Assembly (NCBI GenBank): GCA_026874595.1
Contig: CM049316.1
Coordinates: 57,173,676-57,237,675, forward strand
Origin: Sipunculus nudus
Taxonomy: Eukaryota; Annelida; Sipuncula; Golfingiida; Sipunculidae
DNA length: 64,000 nucleotides
Reading direction: 5' to 3'
The position numbers were made by a program, and so were the translations under genes. The notes under the pieces were generated by a model. That model worked only from the letters and a program-made list of their open reading frames with translations, had not been told where the DNA came from and did not search any database. Shown piece after piece: positions 1-10,822 of this stretch (position 1 is its first letter; the number at the start of each line of letters is the position of its first letter).

Positions 1-394
1 ATTATGGATCAGAAAAGGTGGCATATTATCTGATGATAGTGTGACCAATGTAAATGCATTAATCACAGCAAAGTCGGACAGAGTGGATGTCCCTTCAGTT
101 TCGAAAAAGGGAAAGAATATCGTCGCTGGTGGAACTGGATGGTCTATTTTTTCTTGACCCTGACTAGGATGCCTCGATCAGTTACTAAAATTCTTTCCTT
201 GTCAAATGGCTGTCTGAACCGAATTTAGAAAATGAAGCAACCATCATGTCCCCTTCCCTAAGAAGCCAAAAAAAGGGGACTAACCAGCAACCTAGGAAGC
301 CGCATCTTCAGCCTGTGACAAATTTAGAAGGGGCCGAACTTTCAATAAAATTGGTGTTTTTTTTTAAAGATTTTTTGGTGGAGGAAACCGCTAC

Positions 395-765
395 CATTTT
401 TTAATGCTTTGCTTAACTAAGTTATGTACATCTACAGAGTTCCATTCCTGTTTCGGACTAGGTGACAGGGGCTTATATCCGATTTTCCCTGGTGTCAACC
501 AGGTTCGGTATACGACTCCTGCGGGCCCTAAGGTGTGAATCATCCCCATTACTGGGTCATAACACCGAGGAACCCACGAAAGGCGCACTCGTTTGTTAGT
601 GAAACACGACTGATGGGCACAGTACCCATTAAGCCTGCAGAACGCTAACCCTTGGTGGTGGCCGACCGTGAAAAATCTCACTGCCTCGCGATCGGCTGAG
701 ATTCGAACTCACGATCTCTCGGCTTTGAGTCCTGCGCTCTAACCCTGATCCACCGAAGCCGGTAG
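395..765 (-). mobile_element. tRNA-derived SINE
   Basis: Read on the minus strand, 694-764 looks like a tRNA head. It has an A-box-like TGGATCAGGGTTAGAGC (752-736) and a clear B box GTTCGAATC near 709-699, followed by a non-tRNA body of about 300 bp. A five-base acceptor-like pairing (CGGCT/AGCCG) is visible, but the anticodon stem does not pair well, so this is a tRNA relic heading a SINE, not a working tRNA gene. It abuts the DIRS recombinase fragment and may have inserted into it. The 3' limit is uncertain. Confidence 0.6.
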
Positions 766-779
766 GTAGTTTTTTCTTT

Positions 780-2345
780 ACTACACGCGCTTGATGCACA
801 GCAAGACCGACTTGAGAAAATAATTGTCTTGTAATGGATTAGGAAATCCTGCCTCCCTATGAAGGATTCGCATGATATTTATATACTGTTTTACTGTGCT
901 GAATCTACTACGCGCCAGAAATGCAGCATATCTACACAAGTTGTCATTTGTAATAGGCTTTGGTTGTATATCCAAGTCCATACATAATTTTAAATAAGCC
1001 CTCCTGTGTACATTGTATGTTTGTTTTGCGCTTTTTACGAAAGTCGATGACCAGTAGAACCTGATTTTCCGTTCAGCAGTTCAGCCAGTTGTGTACACGT
1101 CGCATCTGTGGGAAAAGATATACAAACGATTTACTAGACGTGATAAGATAGGTCAGTTAGCAATGATATGCACCAGGCTACTTTGATCATGATACAGCAA
1201 GGAGGCTAGCCGTAAAATCTGTCCTGATTGGGGAAGCCTTGAAATGGCGTCTTTATTACGATTCCATTTTCTCGGAACATGTATGGATTCCAGCAAAATG
1301 TTATATTCAGACGATATAAAAATGTGAACAAATACCCTTTCGTTTTCCCAATACCTCCCCCACTTTCTTGCTGCCCATACAACAGAGAGTACCTGTTTGT
1401 AATTTATATACATGTTTTTACTGTGGGCCAATCAGCTGCCCAGTTGACTTACACCCAGTCATTGTGATGCTGGTTACCTGTTGCAATTGTTGAAGCATCC
1501 ATAAAAACACGTGTGTCTGTGAGTAATGGTTGGTAACACCTCCTGAACCCATGTTTTTGCAGGCATGTTTGCCACCATCTAATATCTTTATGGATTTCCC
1601 CTGACTGCTTTGCCCGATGGAACCCCCTTTTACAATAGGCCATAGTGATAAAAGAATACACCGTAAAAATACTTTACCGTCGCGTACAACCTGGCAAGCC
1701 CAGTTTAATTTCCCGACTAGACGCTCCTTAAGCTTAATGCAGAATTCGCTTGAAATATATTACTTTTTTATAAGGTAGTGCAATTGAAAGGGTCTTTGTA
1801 TCAATTAAAAAACCTAAGAAGGTTAGATTCTGTACAGGGCCTTCTACCTTTTTTCCACTTTATACAGAAACCTAATAGCCTCAGAAGTATTAAAAGTTGC
1901 GACATCGCAATTCGACTGTTTTACCCACAATGAAAAAATCGTCCAGGTATACGACAACGGAACTGAAACCCCTTTGTGCCATCATACGTCTCACGGACTG
2001 AGTTCATCTGTGAAATATGGATGGGGCGCAACTAGCTCCGAATGGGAATCTAGTGTCGACCATAAGTCTCCTACGTGTGACCCTCAGGTCCATTTTAATC
2101 TGGTGGCTATATAGTTTGATGCATGTCTTGCCCCTACTGTTAGAGCCAGGTGCTCCTAAAACCGATTGTGCAACGTCGACGATCTTAAAGTTAGGCACAT
2201 CAGCCAATTGTCTAAGGTGTAATGATGGATCCATATGGGTATTTGCCAGTAGTGGGCTAGCGTGATTTGAATTGTGTAAAGCTATCGGCGTACCCAGATT
2301 CACGGTTTGTTGAATGCTCCCCCGTTGGGTCGTTCACAGCGTCAG
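780..2345 (-). mobile_element. Decayed DIRS-type (tyrosine recombinase) retroelement
   Basis: Three reading-frame pieces lie in DIRS order on the minus strand. At about 2303-1900 is a reverse transcriptase piece with FPFGASCAPSIFHR and, after frame breaks, VVVYLDDFF (YLDD active site near 1951-1940). At about 1661-1153 is an RNase H-like piece with IRWWQTCL, a VFMDAS motif and QVLSVVWAARKWGRYW. At 981-781 is the N-terminal core-binding part of a tyrosine recombinase (RFSTVKQYINIMRILHREAG, then FLKSV). The frames are interrupted, the catalytic half of the recombinase is absent and no terminal repeats were found. It is therefore a truncated, inactive copy; the family assignment rests on motif resemblance. 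Confidence 0.75.
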
Positions 2346-2499
2346 CGGTGGCTTTTGTGCTTAGTTCTTGTTGACTTCCAGCCTAGTGTACATTCTGAAT
2401 AGCGCACAATTTGAACCTCTCACTACGCACTTCGAATACGCATGCCGAAAACCATTAGGCATTCTTAACTTGAGACATGTTTTTTATAATAACTGTTTA

Positions 2500-2585
2500 T
2501 GGAGGTAGAGTGGGTAAGCACACAAAATATAAGGTAGATGATCTTTTATGAAGGTAGAGTGGGTAAGCACGCAAAATACATGGTA
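2500..2585. repeat. Two-copy direct repeat of about 29 bp
   Basis: The block GGTAGAGTGGGTAAGCAC, followed by RCAAAATA, occurs twice at about 2503 and 2554, some 51 bp apart. It lies between the DIRS relic and the end of H1. No function is assigned. Confidence 0.6.
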
Positions 2586-3187
2586 GTATACCTTCCACAC
2601 AAAGGTCTAAATTAACACAGCACTCAAACCGATACCAAGAATACAATATTTATTGTGATATTAATACATATACCCCAGTCAACTTATCAATTATATGTTT
2701 AGACATAATACGAATCATGTATGGAAGATATATATGCTTCGCGGAATAGATTCTCATATACCAAATTGGACTTTAAAGTAGTTCTATTCGGATTTGTTAA
2801 TGTATGTGATGATCGTGTTAACATGTCGATGTTATTTGCAATGCTGCTTTCGGAAAAATGTAAGAAAAACCACACAGTTTGTTATAAAATAATAGTGTTC
2901 AACGAGCCCACATCGTCTCTTTCTCTCTCTCTCCTCTTAACTGACTTATCGCATTGGACAATTCATCTGGACAAACTGCAAGACATAAATACATAATATA
3001 ACAACAGTTTTTATATTAAACTATGTCAAGGTTATTTGCTCTTCAGGAACTTATTATTGTATTGAAAGGACATGGTTACTCAAGTTTAGACTGTAGAACA
3101 ACTGTTAGACTTCCCTCCCTTTCCGGTTTCCTTTTAAAATTACATCAAAGATTTTTCATTTATCGCGGACCAGATTTCAAAGAGTAC

Positions 3188-3335
3188 CTGTAAAAGGTCA
3201 ACATCTTTGGTGACATTGATCTCAAAGCCAAGCTCCCGGTTAATGATGGCTGTCAGTTGTTCATTGCTCATAATCACTGCAGGGTCCACATTATGTTTGT
3301 TGATGATGCTGATTATGTATTCCTTGTAAGGTTTG
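3188..3335 (-). CDS. H1 LDD-like exon
   Basis: A 148-nt exon entered in phase 2. The first base completes a TGC cysteine codon with the TG of the previous exon. The peptide contains KPYKEYIISIINKHNVDPAV, matching the 'YKEYL..LIN.H.LDPA' segment of the HOIP linear-ubiquitin-chain-determining domain. The acceptor is CGTAG and the donor CAG|GTACTC. If the donor is skipped, translation runs on to a stop about 45 nt later. Confidence 0.8.
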
Positions 3336-3525
3336 CTACGAAGAAAATTATATTACAAAGGGAAGGTAATCCGACGAGACACATTTTTTTTAAAATAATT
3401 AGTAAATTATCGTGACAGAGAACTGCTTTCATTTTACAGATTTGTGCATATGAATCACACATGTAACATACAGAGAAGCATAATACCTTTCCAGACGAAA
3501 AAAAAATAAAATCATGCCGACATAC

Positions 3526-3644
3526 CATAACCATGTCAATTTTTTCCTTGTATTCTCAGCTGCGATAACTTCGACGTCGCACTCCCGTCTTTGTGCTTCC
3601 ATTTTTAACCAGTCCAAGTAATCCTTGTATGGGCACTGAAATCT
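3526..3644 (-). CDS. H1 LDD helical exon (YKDYLDW)
   Basis: A 119-nt exon, phase 0 to 2, with acceptor TTAAAAG and donor TTATG|GTATGT. The peptide starts RFQCPYKDYLDWLKMEAQRR and ends LTWLW. The same YKDY(L/I)DWxKxEA pattern and terminal WLW occur at the matching place in H2 and H4. It lies between the CHHPRDC exon and the YKEY exon, inside the LDD region of HOIP. Confidence 0.75.
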
Positions 3645-3947
3645 CTTTTAATATATTAAGAAAGATTATTAAATGAAACAAAAATCATGATATACTATTA
3701 AAACATATTTCATTACTTTAACATGTGCAGAAGGACAACGAACAGAGACCAATTTTTATATGCATGACTGAAAGGTATATTAAATAAAAACACTTTTCCA
3801 CTGAAAAAAAAATTAAACACTGAAGTGTGAAAAAGTCTACCGAGAATAAATGCCTTTAAACGAATTTAGAAAACAAAAATCTGAAATCCCCCTTTAAAAC
3901 ATTACAAGATAAACGATAGCTTGAGCATCTACAAAAGCTTTACTTAC

Positions 3948-4058
3948 ATACAGAAGTTTCTTCAATGTCTTCGTGTCTACGTCCCGTAGGTGGAAAACAC
4001 AGTTCTTCGGGTGGTGACAGTGAGGATTTCTAGGACAGCTTTCTGTTTTTGTGCAGTT
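3948..4058 (-). CDS. H1 CHHPKNC exon (end of RING2 / start of LDD)
   Basis: A 111-nt phase-0 exon. The peptide carries NCTKTESC and then CHHPKNCVFHLRDV, matching the HOIP 'HHPRDCLFYLRDW' segment right after RING2. The acceptor is TTCAAG and the donor TAT|GTAAGT. The cysteine/histidine spacing agrees with the other three copies; here R-D is replaced by K-N. Confidence 0.8.
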
Positions 4059-4089
4059 CTTGAAGGACAATTTTAGACTTTAGTTTTAT

Positions 4090-4115
4090 ATATATTTTTT
4101 GCAAATTCTCAATCT

Positions 4116-4182
<67 letters not shown>

Positions 4183-4185
4183 ATT

Positions 4186-4235
<50 letters not shown>
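4090..4235. repeat. (CA)n(TA)n microsatellite in H1 intron
   Basis: A CA run near 4122-4150 passes into two long TA runs up to 4234, separated by TTAATTGAC. Confidence 0.95.
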
Positions 4236-4237
<2 letters not shown>

Positions 4238-4555
4238 CGTTCCCTTATATAATAAAAATTGATGAAAAAATATGAAATATATAAAATACTAAAATCTTAT
4301 GCTCGGTATGCAGTCCTGAAAGTATCGAATATCTCAGTGTTATAATATCCACTGGTGAATGAAACCCAACCTGGTCACCACCAAACGTTATCTATGTAAA
4401 AGCATATAATAATAATAATAATAATAAATACAATACATGCTATGCATGCTTTTAAACGCTGAAACATAAACAAAGATGATATAATGATAATTAATTATAA
4501 GCGTTTAAAAGTACATCAGACAATTCAATAGATTCTGAATAAGGAACTAAGATGG

Positions 4556-4825
4556 TTATAAATAGCTAGGTTTCATATAGTAGACTATAGTATGACTATA
4601 GTAGAACATAACAAATAGGTGAGTTTTTAATTTGCTTTTACATTCTGATAAAATAGAACGGAATCTCATTGTGTCGGGCAGATTGTTCCAGAGTCTAGAA
4701 CCAAGAAAGCTGAATGCCCCGTTTTGTATTGATGACGATTTTGTAAATTCACATAATAAATTTTGGTAATCCTCTGACTGAAAAACGGTGACTGAGGATA
4801 TAATGACATAATGCATGTGTGACAT
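4556..4825 (-). mobile_element. Non-LTR retrotransposon (LINE) ORF2 C-terminal fragment
   Basis: A minus-strand frame contains GAFSFLGSRLWNNLPDTM and then SKLKTHLF. This matches the conserved tail of many LINE reverse transcriptase ORFs, the 'FSFxAPRLWNSLP...FKSxLKTHLF' pattern, which follows the RT domain. Only the tail is present, as expected of a 5'-truncated insertion in an H1 intron. It could belong to a jockey/CR1-like or related clade. Confidence 0.7.
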
Positions 4826-4859
4826 GTATTATACAATTCAAGCACTGACCATTTTGAAC

Positions 4860-7135
4860 CCAAGTGCATGCACCAATTACACAAATTTCACTGCTGAAAT
4901 ATGCTATGGATGCACACAACACAAAAATGATTGTATATGGCACCACTAGTCTTGTGTACGAGAAAGCCATCCAAGATGTATGGACATGAAGGGGCATGGC
5001 ACCCATGAGGTGATCACATGCAGCCTTGAGGGGCATGGCACCAATGAGGTGATCACATGGAGCCTTGAGGAAATGGAGCTGAACTGACCTTATGACCCCT
5101 GGCAAACTAAGTGTACAGTCATTGAACTCTTGACTGGTACCTGACTACACTGAGTGAACTCTTGACCTATATCTGGCTGCACTGAGTGAACACTTGACCT
5201 TTTGCGTAATCTGATACACTTGGCTGTCTGCCAAACTATAAATAGACCCAGACTGACCTATGGCCTGTTGCCAAATCTGGAACAGTTGGCAGTCTGACAA
5301 GCTATTTATAGATACAGACACAATCTTGGCCTGTACGTAAATCTGTTTACACATACGGAAAGACTTTGGCTGAATTGCTTATTTTTATAAAATATTTAGA
5401 ATAATAAAAGATGCAGTCCTTTCATTGTTAAAGGTCCAATAATTTTGCCAAAAATCATTTAAGTAAATTTGAACAAAGGCCACCTAAAAATCATTTATGC
5501 GCAATGTTACAGAAATAATCAATGAAACAATATTTTTGTAAAAGAAGAATATTACAGTCCTAAATTTGATAAAGACTTACTAAGGGCTACAAGAGTAACT
5601 TCAGCTTTCAATGACTCTACCAAAAATCATTGTACCAAACTCTTCTTATAAAATGAGAGAACTTATAACATTCTTGGGATATTAAAACCAATCAGCTTCA
5701 GTTTCATCATGAAACATTTTTAAGCTGAAAAGGGCTAACATTACAATTTTTTTTGTCCATAAAATAAACAGGTGGATGAAGGTGGCACCACAAAACCTCA
5801 GTTTTAAACATGAGTCATGTTGCAACATTTGCACAAAACTTAGTGATGCTAGCTCCTGTCGTTCTGAGATTCTCATGTTAGTTTGGCGTAATGACTGATT
5901 TCAAATTCCTGCAACTCGGCCAAAATTAGCCAAATATTAACCAATCGAACAAACTTGAGAGTACTTATCCCTGGGATAATTTTTCTGAAATATTGAACAA
6001 TTTGGCTCAGGATTTTGGATAAAAAAAATTTCAAAGTCTTTCAAGCTTTTCCCCCATATAAAATGATGTAGGCTGCAACAGAAAAGCTGTATCCCAGAAC
6101 ATTTGAAACCTGACTGAATTTTATGTAAATTTTGCGGATGCTTGCTCCGTCTGTTCCTGAGAAATCATGGGTTAATGTACTGATAATCGATGACCCCCGT
6201 ACAAAAAGGTTGATGCAGGTGGCGTCGTCAATACCTAAATTTCAGATATGACATATGAGACCAAAATTGGCATAAAATTTGGTGATTATAGCCCCAGCCG
6301 TTTCTGAGATTGCAATTTTAGTATGGTTTTTTTTTTTACATATGACTTAGTTCAACTCCCTGTAACACGGCCAAAAATCCCCGAACTAGGGCCATTCGGA
6401 CGAATTTGAGACGGGTTGTTCTGGGAATCATTTCTCTGAAATATAGGACAATTTGGCTAAACGGTTTCGGAGTAGAAGATTTTTAAAGGTTTCAAAGCTT
6501 TTCCACGTAAAATGTTAACTGATGCAGGTGGCGCCAGTAAAAATCTGCATGCTACAACATTTGATATGTGACTGATTTTTGTGTATAATTTTGGGATGCT
6601 AGCTCCTGTTGTTCCCGAGAAATTATGGGTTAATGTACTGATCACCGATGACCCCCATTTAAAAAAGGTCAATGCAGGTGGCCCCACTAATACCTAAATT
6701 TCAAATATGACTCATGTGACCAACACTGGCATAAAATTTGGTGATGATAGCTAGCTCCATCAGTTTCTGAGAGTGTAATTTAAGTATTTTTTTGACAGAT
6801 GACTTAGTTCAACTTCCTGTCACTCGGCCAAAAATCACCGAACCGTTCGAACAAACTTGAGAGAGATTGTTCCAAGAATCATTTCTGTGAAATATTGGAC
6901 AATTTGGCTAAACAGTTTCGGAAAAGGAGATTTTTAAAGTTTTTTTAGCTTTTTTTCCCTATTAAATCTAAGAAAATGCAGTTAGCCGAAAAATAAGCAA
7001 AATCCGGTAGTTTTTTTTATGATTAATCTTTTGCATCAAATTTAGTAATGCTAGCTCCTGCCGTATTTCAAGATAGTATGCGTTAACAGAAGGAAGACGG
7101 CCGACGCCACATTATCGCATGAGCTCACAGGTTCC
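4860..7135 (+). repeat. Interspersed repeat A, about 2.3 kb
   Basis: This stretch matches 34800-37165 in the same orientation at many points. Examples are the shared segments GAGAAAGCCATCCAAGATGT and TCTGTTTACACATAC, and the shared end GCATGAGCTCACAGGTT. Internally it repeats diverged units with 'GATGCTAGCTCCTG' and 'GCAGGTGGCGCCA' motifs. No long open frame was found. It fills the H1 intron between the RING2-like exon and the CHHPKNC exon. The class is unknown. Confidence 0.7.
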
Positions 7136-7321
7136 CTACAAAATCGCTACTTATATTGCAAGGATTGGGTGGAATGTTCTTAGCTGTACATTTCAAATAT
7201 ACTTTCTCTGAAGGATTAAACGGGTAAGGATGGTTGGCATTCGATAAACACATACAATAATTAATTAAATACATTTTTACTATGGACCCCAGTCAGAAGT
7301 TAAACTATAGCGTTTATATAC

Positions 7322-7434
7322 CTGCTCCAGTTCCCTGTTACAGCCATCGCAGAAAGCATGAAAACACGAAGCACATATTCTTTCTTCAAAATGACCAAGA
7401 CCAGGCATACACGCAGACTCACATATCGGACAAC
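7322..7434 (-). CDS. H1 RING2-like zinc module exon, catalytic Cys replaced
   Basis: A 113-nt exon, phase 1 to 0. The split codon gives R, then CPICESACMPGLG, HFEERICASC and HAFCDGCNRELEQ. Zinc-ligand spacing is C-x2-C-x15-C-x2-C-x4-C-x2-C, equal to HOIP RING2. The position of HOIP catalytic Cys885 is Phe, codon 7390-7388. All ligand cysteines are intact. The acceptor is ATTTCAG and the donor CAG|GTATAT. Confidence 0.85.
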
Positions 7435-7689
7435 CTGAAATTTATATATAATCCATACAGCGTGTAGTCACGGGATATTGCCGTCAGAATAACATGAGTG
7501 CCTCAGGAAACTATACATGCAATATTCTGTTTCTGAACATCATTTAATTTGTTTAAATCGTAAATTATGCATATTTATTTTTATAAATGTCGAATCAAGT
7601 ACCGCACTGTATATATGAAACACTGTACACTGTATAAAGGTTCAATAAAACATTAAAAAAAATTTAAAACGAATGATCACGATACGTAC

Positions 7690-7747
7690 GGGCTTGTTCC
7701 TTTTGAAAATAATTGCTGACGTCATAGTTTAGCATTGTGACTTTGGC
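7690..7747 (-). CDS. H1 pre-RING2 helix exon
   Basis: A 58-nt exon, phase 0 to 1, encoding AKVTMLNYDVSNYFQKEQA. It resembles the helical linker before HOIP RING2 and ends in C|GT, so that the split codon precedes CPIC. The H3 and H4 counterparts are 58 and 55 nt. The acceptor is TTTTACAG and the donor GTACGT. Confidence 0.7.
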
Positions 7748-7822
7748 CTGTAAAATAGAATAAAATAATTTTTCCATTGGTATCATATCTTAAATACAAT
7801 TCCTGTCTACAAACCTGTCCCC

Positions 7823-7826
<4 letters not shown>

Positions 7827-7873
<47 letters not shown>
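7827..7873. repeat. (TA)n microsatellite
   Basis: A simple TA run in the H1 intron beside the NZF1 exon. Confidence 0.95.
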
Positions 7874-7879
<6 letters not shown>

Positions 7880-7933
7880 TGACGATCGTTTACCTGTTAA
7901 ATATAAATTATATTTCTCAAAAAATAAAATTAC

Positions 7934-8194
7934 CTCCCGAACTTTTGATGGGTCCTGGCTAACCATATCCAACACATGTAGTTGAAAATTTTCGATTTCC
8001 TTTTCGATTACTGCAGATCTCGGTAGCGCTGTTTTACTGCTTGGGTCCAATATATCAAGTTTCTGTGTGGATGAAAACCCTTTCCCTGACAGTGATGTGT
8101 AGCACATCTCGCATATGTTCGTAGTGGGACGATTCAGGTATGTGCATACGGTACATTGCCTATTTACGTTTGAACCTTCAGCTACCATGCCACC
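7934..8194 (-). CDS. H1 NZF1 (RanBP2-type zinc finger) exon
   Basis: A 261-nt phase-0 exon, 87 codons. The finger is CTVCTYLNRPTTNICEMC, fitting C-x2-C-x3-N-x6-C-x2-C of ubiquitin-binding NZF domains. A hydrophilic tail ends in LDMVSQDPSKVRE, resembling the stretch before the RING2 helix in HOIP. The acceptor is TTATAG and the donor GAG|GTAATT. Confidence 0.85.
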
Positions 8195-8377
8195 CTATAA
8201 AGAAACGGATAAAACAATAATACACATATGAGCACGCATTGCTATAACACAGCACACTGAATTTGGATACTTGTTAATTGCCTCCGCCATGCAGGTTATT
8301 AGTTCATTCCCGTATGTGTGTGTGTGTATTAGTTCAAAACATAGCTCCAGCAATCATGAACTTACTCTCATTAAATT

Positions 8378-8382
<5 letters not shown>

Positions 8383-8467
<85 letters not shown>
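8383..8467. repeat. (CT)n(AT)n microsatellite
   Basis: A CT run followed by an AT run, directly flanking the left end of the pogo-like element. Confidence 0.95.
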
Positions 8468-8470
<3 letters not shown>

Positions 8471-9434
8471 TGAAACCTGTCTAAAGCGGACAGTCAAGGG
8501 ACTCAATCATTTTGACCTTAATAGTGAGGTGTCCTTATTAGGCAGGTTCATCTTGGTTGATAACTGAGGGATTATAAATAAAGACAACGAATAGCTGCAA
8601 GAACATGTTTATTGTATTATATCAGATATCATGTATATGTACAACATATTCATGCACACATCATGCATTCAATATTCATATACAAACTGTGATTACTTTT
8701 ATTTATCTCAAGAAGTGAACAATATAAGGAGAAAAGTCGATGAAGACAACCGTAAAAACAATGTACATATACTCGCGTACGCTCTTTATCGCTGAATCAC
8801 ATAGTCGAATAAGCTTGACATTCTCAGTTTGAGATATACTGAGCAAAACCGATAAATAAAAATCAAACACCCTGCTATAACAAAGTGACTAATTTTACAA
8901 TTAGAGATTGCGTGGTGAGAGCAAGGACGCATGAGAAATCGGTAGCCGTTTAATAAATTTATTGACCCCGCGGTCGAGCAAAAAATATGCAGCTTCGCAA
9001 CGTCTGAATGATCAACCGGGGAATAAAGTGACACGATGTTTAACGCTTCGTATTTTCTGTGTTTAACTTATGAGCATATCACACCGTGACATGAGCACGG
9101 ACACGCATTAAGGTAACAACTGAGGATTGCATGATCCTTTGTGTTCCAGTCCCGGGAACAGCAACAGTACCGGTGGTCTTTGATGTTGCCCGGGGCGAGT
9201 AATCAGTGTCCGCCGGAGGTGGCGTATCGTGTCCGCATTTGTCAGGTTCATTTACTCTTAGAATGTTGGTTTGAGTTGAAATCTGCTGTCCGTTGTCCGC
9301 AGTAGTGAGGTGTCCGCCTTACAGAGGTTCTGCTTATACATGACATATAGGGAATTTTGAACGGACTTAACTATCTTGTCCGTTATAGCCATTTTTCCGC
9401 CTTAGTGAGGTGTCCGTTAGACAAGTTTTCACTG
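8468..9434. mobile_element. Non-autonomous pogo-like DNA transposon
   Basis: The left end reads CAGTGAAACCTGTCTAAAGC and the reverse complement of the right end reads CAGTGAAAACTTGTCTAACG, giving imperfect terminal inverted repeats. Both ends continue into 'GCGGAC...GTGAGGTGTCC' subterminal blocks. The left flank is TA as expected for the Tc1/mariner-pogo group; the right flank is AA, so the duplication is not perfect. No transposase frame was recognised in the 967 bp. It is intronic in H1. Confidence 0.75.
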
Positions 9435-9753
9435 AATATAATAGTATATTTAGCCGTGTACGTAGTCTTCACGTAGTCAGGTATAAATGAGAGTTGACGC
9501 CTAAGTTTCGACTTACTTTTTAATAGATGTCACGAGCTTGCGGAGCTCACAGGCTCCTTCATCAGGTGACAGACAAGTGGGGTAAATGTATATATGGTAA
9601 GTATAATTCGGTCTGGCTATTGTTCTATTACCCATAATTTAGTATGTTGGGTACAGTGGTACATAATTTTCAAAGGTCAATTAATGTTTATGCCCTCTGA
9701 CGCTAAGGGTTACAAAGTAAGTCGAAACTAAGGCATCACCTCTCATTCATACT

Positions 9754-9757
<4 letters not shown>

Positions 9758-9798
<41 letters not shown>
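9758..9798. repeat. (TA)n microsatellite
   Basis: A simple TA run in an H1 intron. Confidence 0.9.
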
Positions 9799-9800
<2 letters not shown>

Positions 9801-9826
9801 TAAGACAAGAGATGTTTCATATTTAC

Positions 9827-9898
9827 CTCTAAGATTGCTGCGCCAGCTCCATGTTCTAGAACATCTGATGCAATATTATCAACACCACCCCCTTTTTC
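9827..9898 (-). CDS. H1 small linker exon between NZF2 and NZF1
   Basis: A 72-nt phase-0 exon with acceptor TTGAAAG and donor GAG|GTAAAT, encoding EKGGGVDNIASDVLEHGAGA plus ILE-ending residues. It is open and in phase with both neighbours, but no counterpart was found in H3 or H4, so it may be an optional exon. Confidence 0.5.
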
Positions 9899-10545
9899 CT
9901 TTCAAAAATATAGATTATTATTTAATATAGAATGATTTGCTGTTAATACAGAAAAAAACTGCATACGAAATGACACCGCACTAAGGAACAAGTTCATATT
10001 ATCAATTTGATTCTGCAACGGGAGGTATTGGTAAAACGCTGAACAAAAAGGAATTGTTTAATTTATATGAAACTCACAAATGTTAATAAAAGCAAACCAG
10101 TGCGCTAGAGGTAAAGTTTAAACAAACATAAATATAAAATACATGGTCAGCCATAAGACGCTTTTTTTAATCCAAGTGGTTCATTGTTTATTGCCGGAGT
10201 GCACATACTGGAGTAGAGTATTCTGCTATTATAACATACTGAACAGAAATATTAGCATTTCATAATCATTGCAAAACAAAATATGGGACTGACTAAGGAC
10301 TGGAAAAATTCTCTCACTTAAGTGCTGGTAAGCTCATACTCCCGTCTTTATATTGTGAGGAAGACTGTATAAAATGTTAGTTAATTTTTCTGGAATGGCC
10401 CAGCTAGTTTGTTGCAGAAAAAAGGGAAAGATACTGGAATATTCAACAGATACATAAATCGAGTGCATGACACTTTATATGTGAATTGGAAACCATTCTG
10501 CATAACATTCATACATATACATATATTAATAGCGCATATACATAC

Positions 10546-10680
10546 TTCGAGTTCCTTGTCGTCGCCCTCAGCTCTGATCTCCAGGGTACTGGAACACATA
10601 GCACAAGCTGTGGCATCTGGGGAGTTCAGATATGTACAAAAGTTGCAAGCATTCTGGGCCAGTGTCTCCTTCAACGATGC
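10546..10680 (-). CDS. H1 NZF2 (RanBP2-type zinc finger) exon
   Basis: A 135-nt phase-0 exon beginning ASLKETLAQ, with finger CNFCTYLNSPDATACAMC and an acidic tail. The H4 counterpart (61509-61357) shares KETL before the finger. The acceptor is TTACAG and the donor GAA|GTATGT. No counterpart was seen in H2 or H3. Confidence 0.85.
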
Positions 10681-10822
10681 CTGTAACACTGCCTATATAG
10701 AATATGGGGTAAAAATGACAACAAGCTGAAAATCATCGATAAAATATTATACATGTATTAGGATTACGCAATGTGTTATACTATGCAATTATATAATATA
10801 AAGGGCAAGTGTCCATTTGCTG

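Noticed and set aside
391-681. 96-codon minus-strand open frame as a gene
   Set aside because: It coincides with the body of the SINE, so it is most likely repeat sequence.
694-764. A functional tRNA gene on the minus strand
   Set aside because: A and B boxes are good but the anticodon stem does not pair and only about five acceptor pairs form. Together with the attached body this fits a SINE head better.
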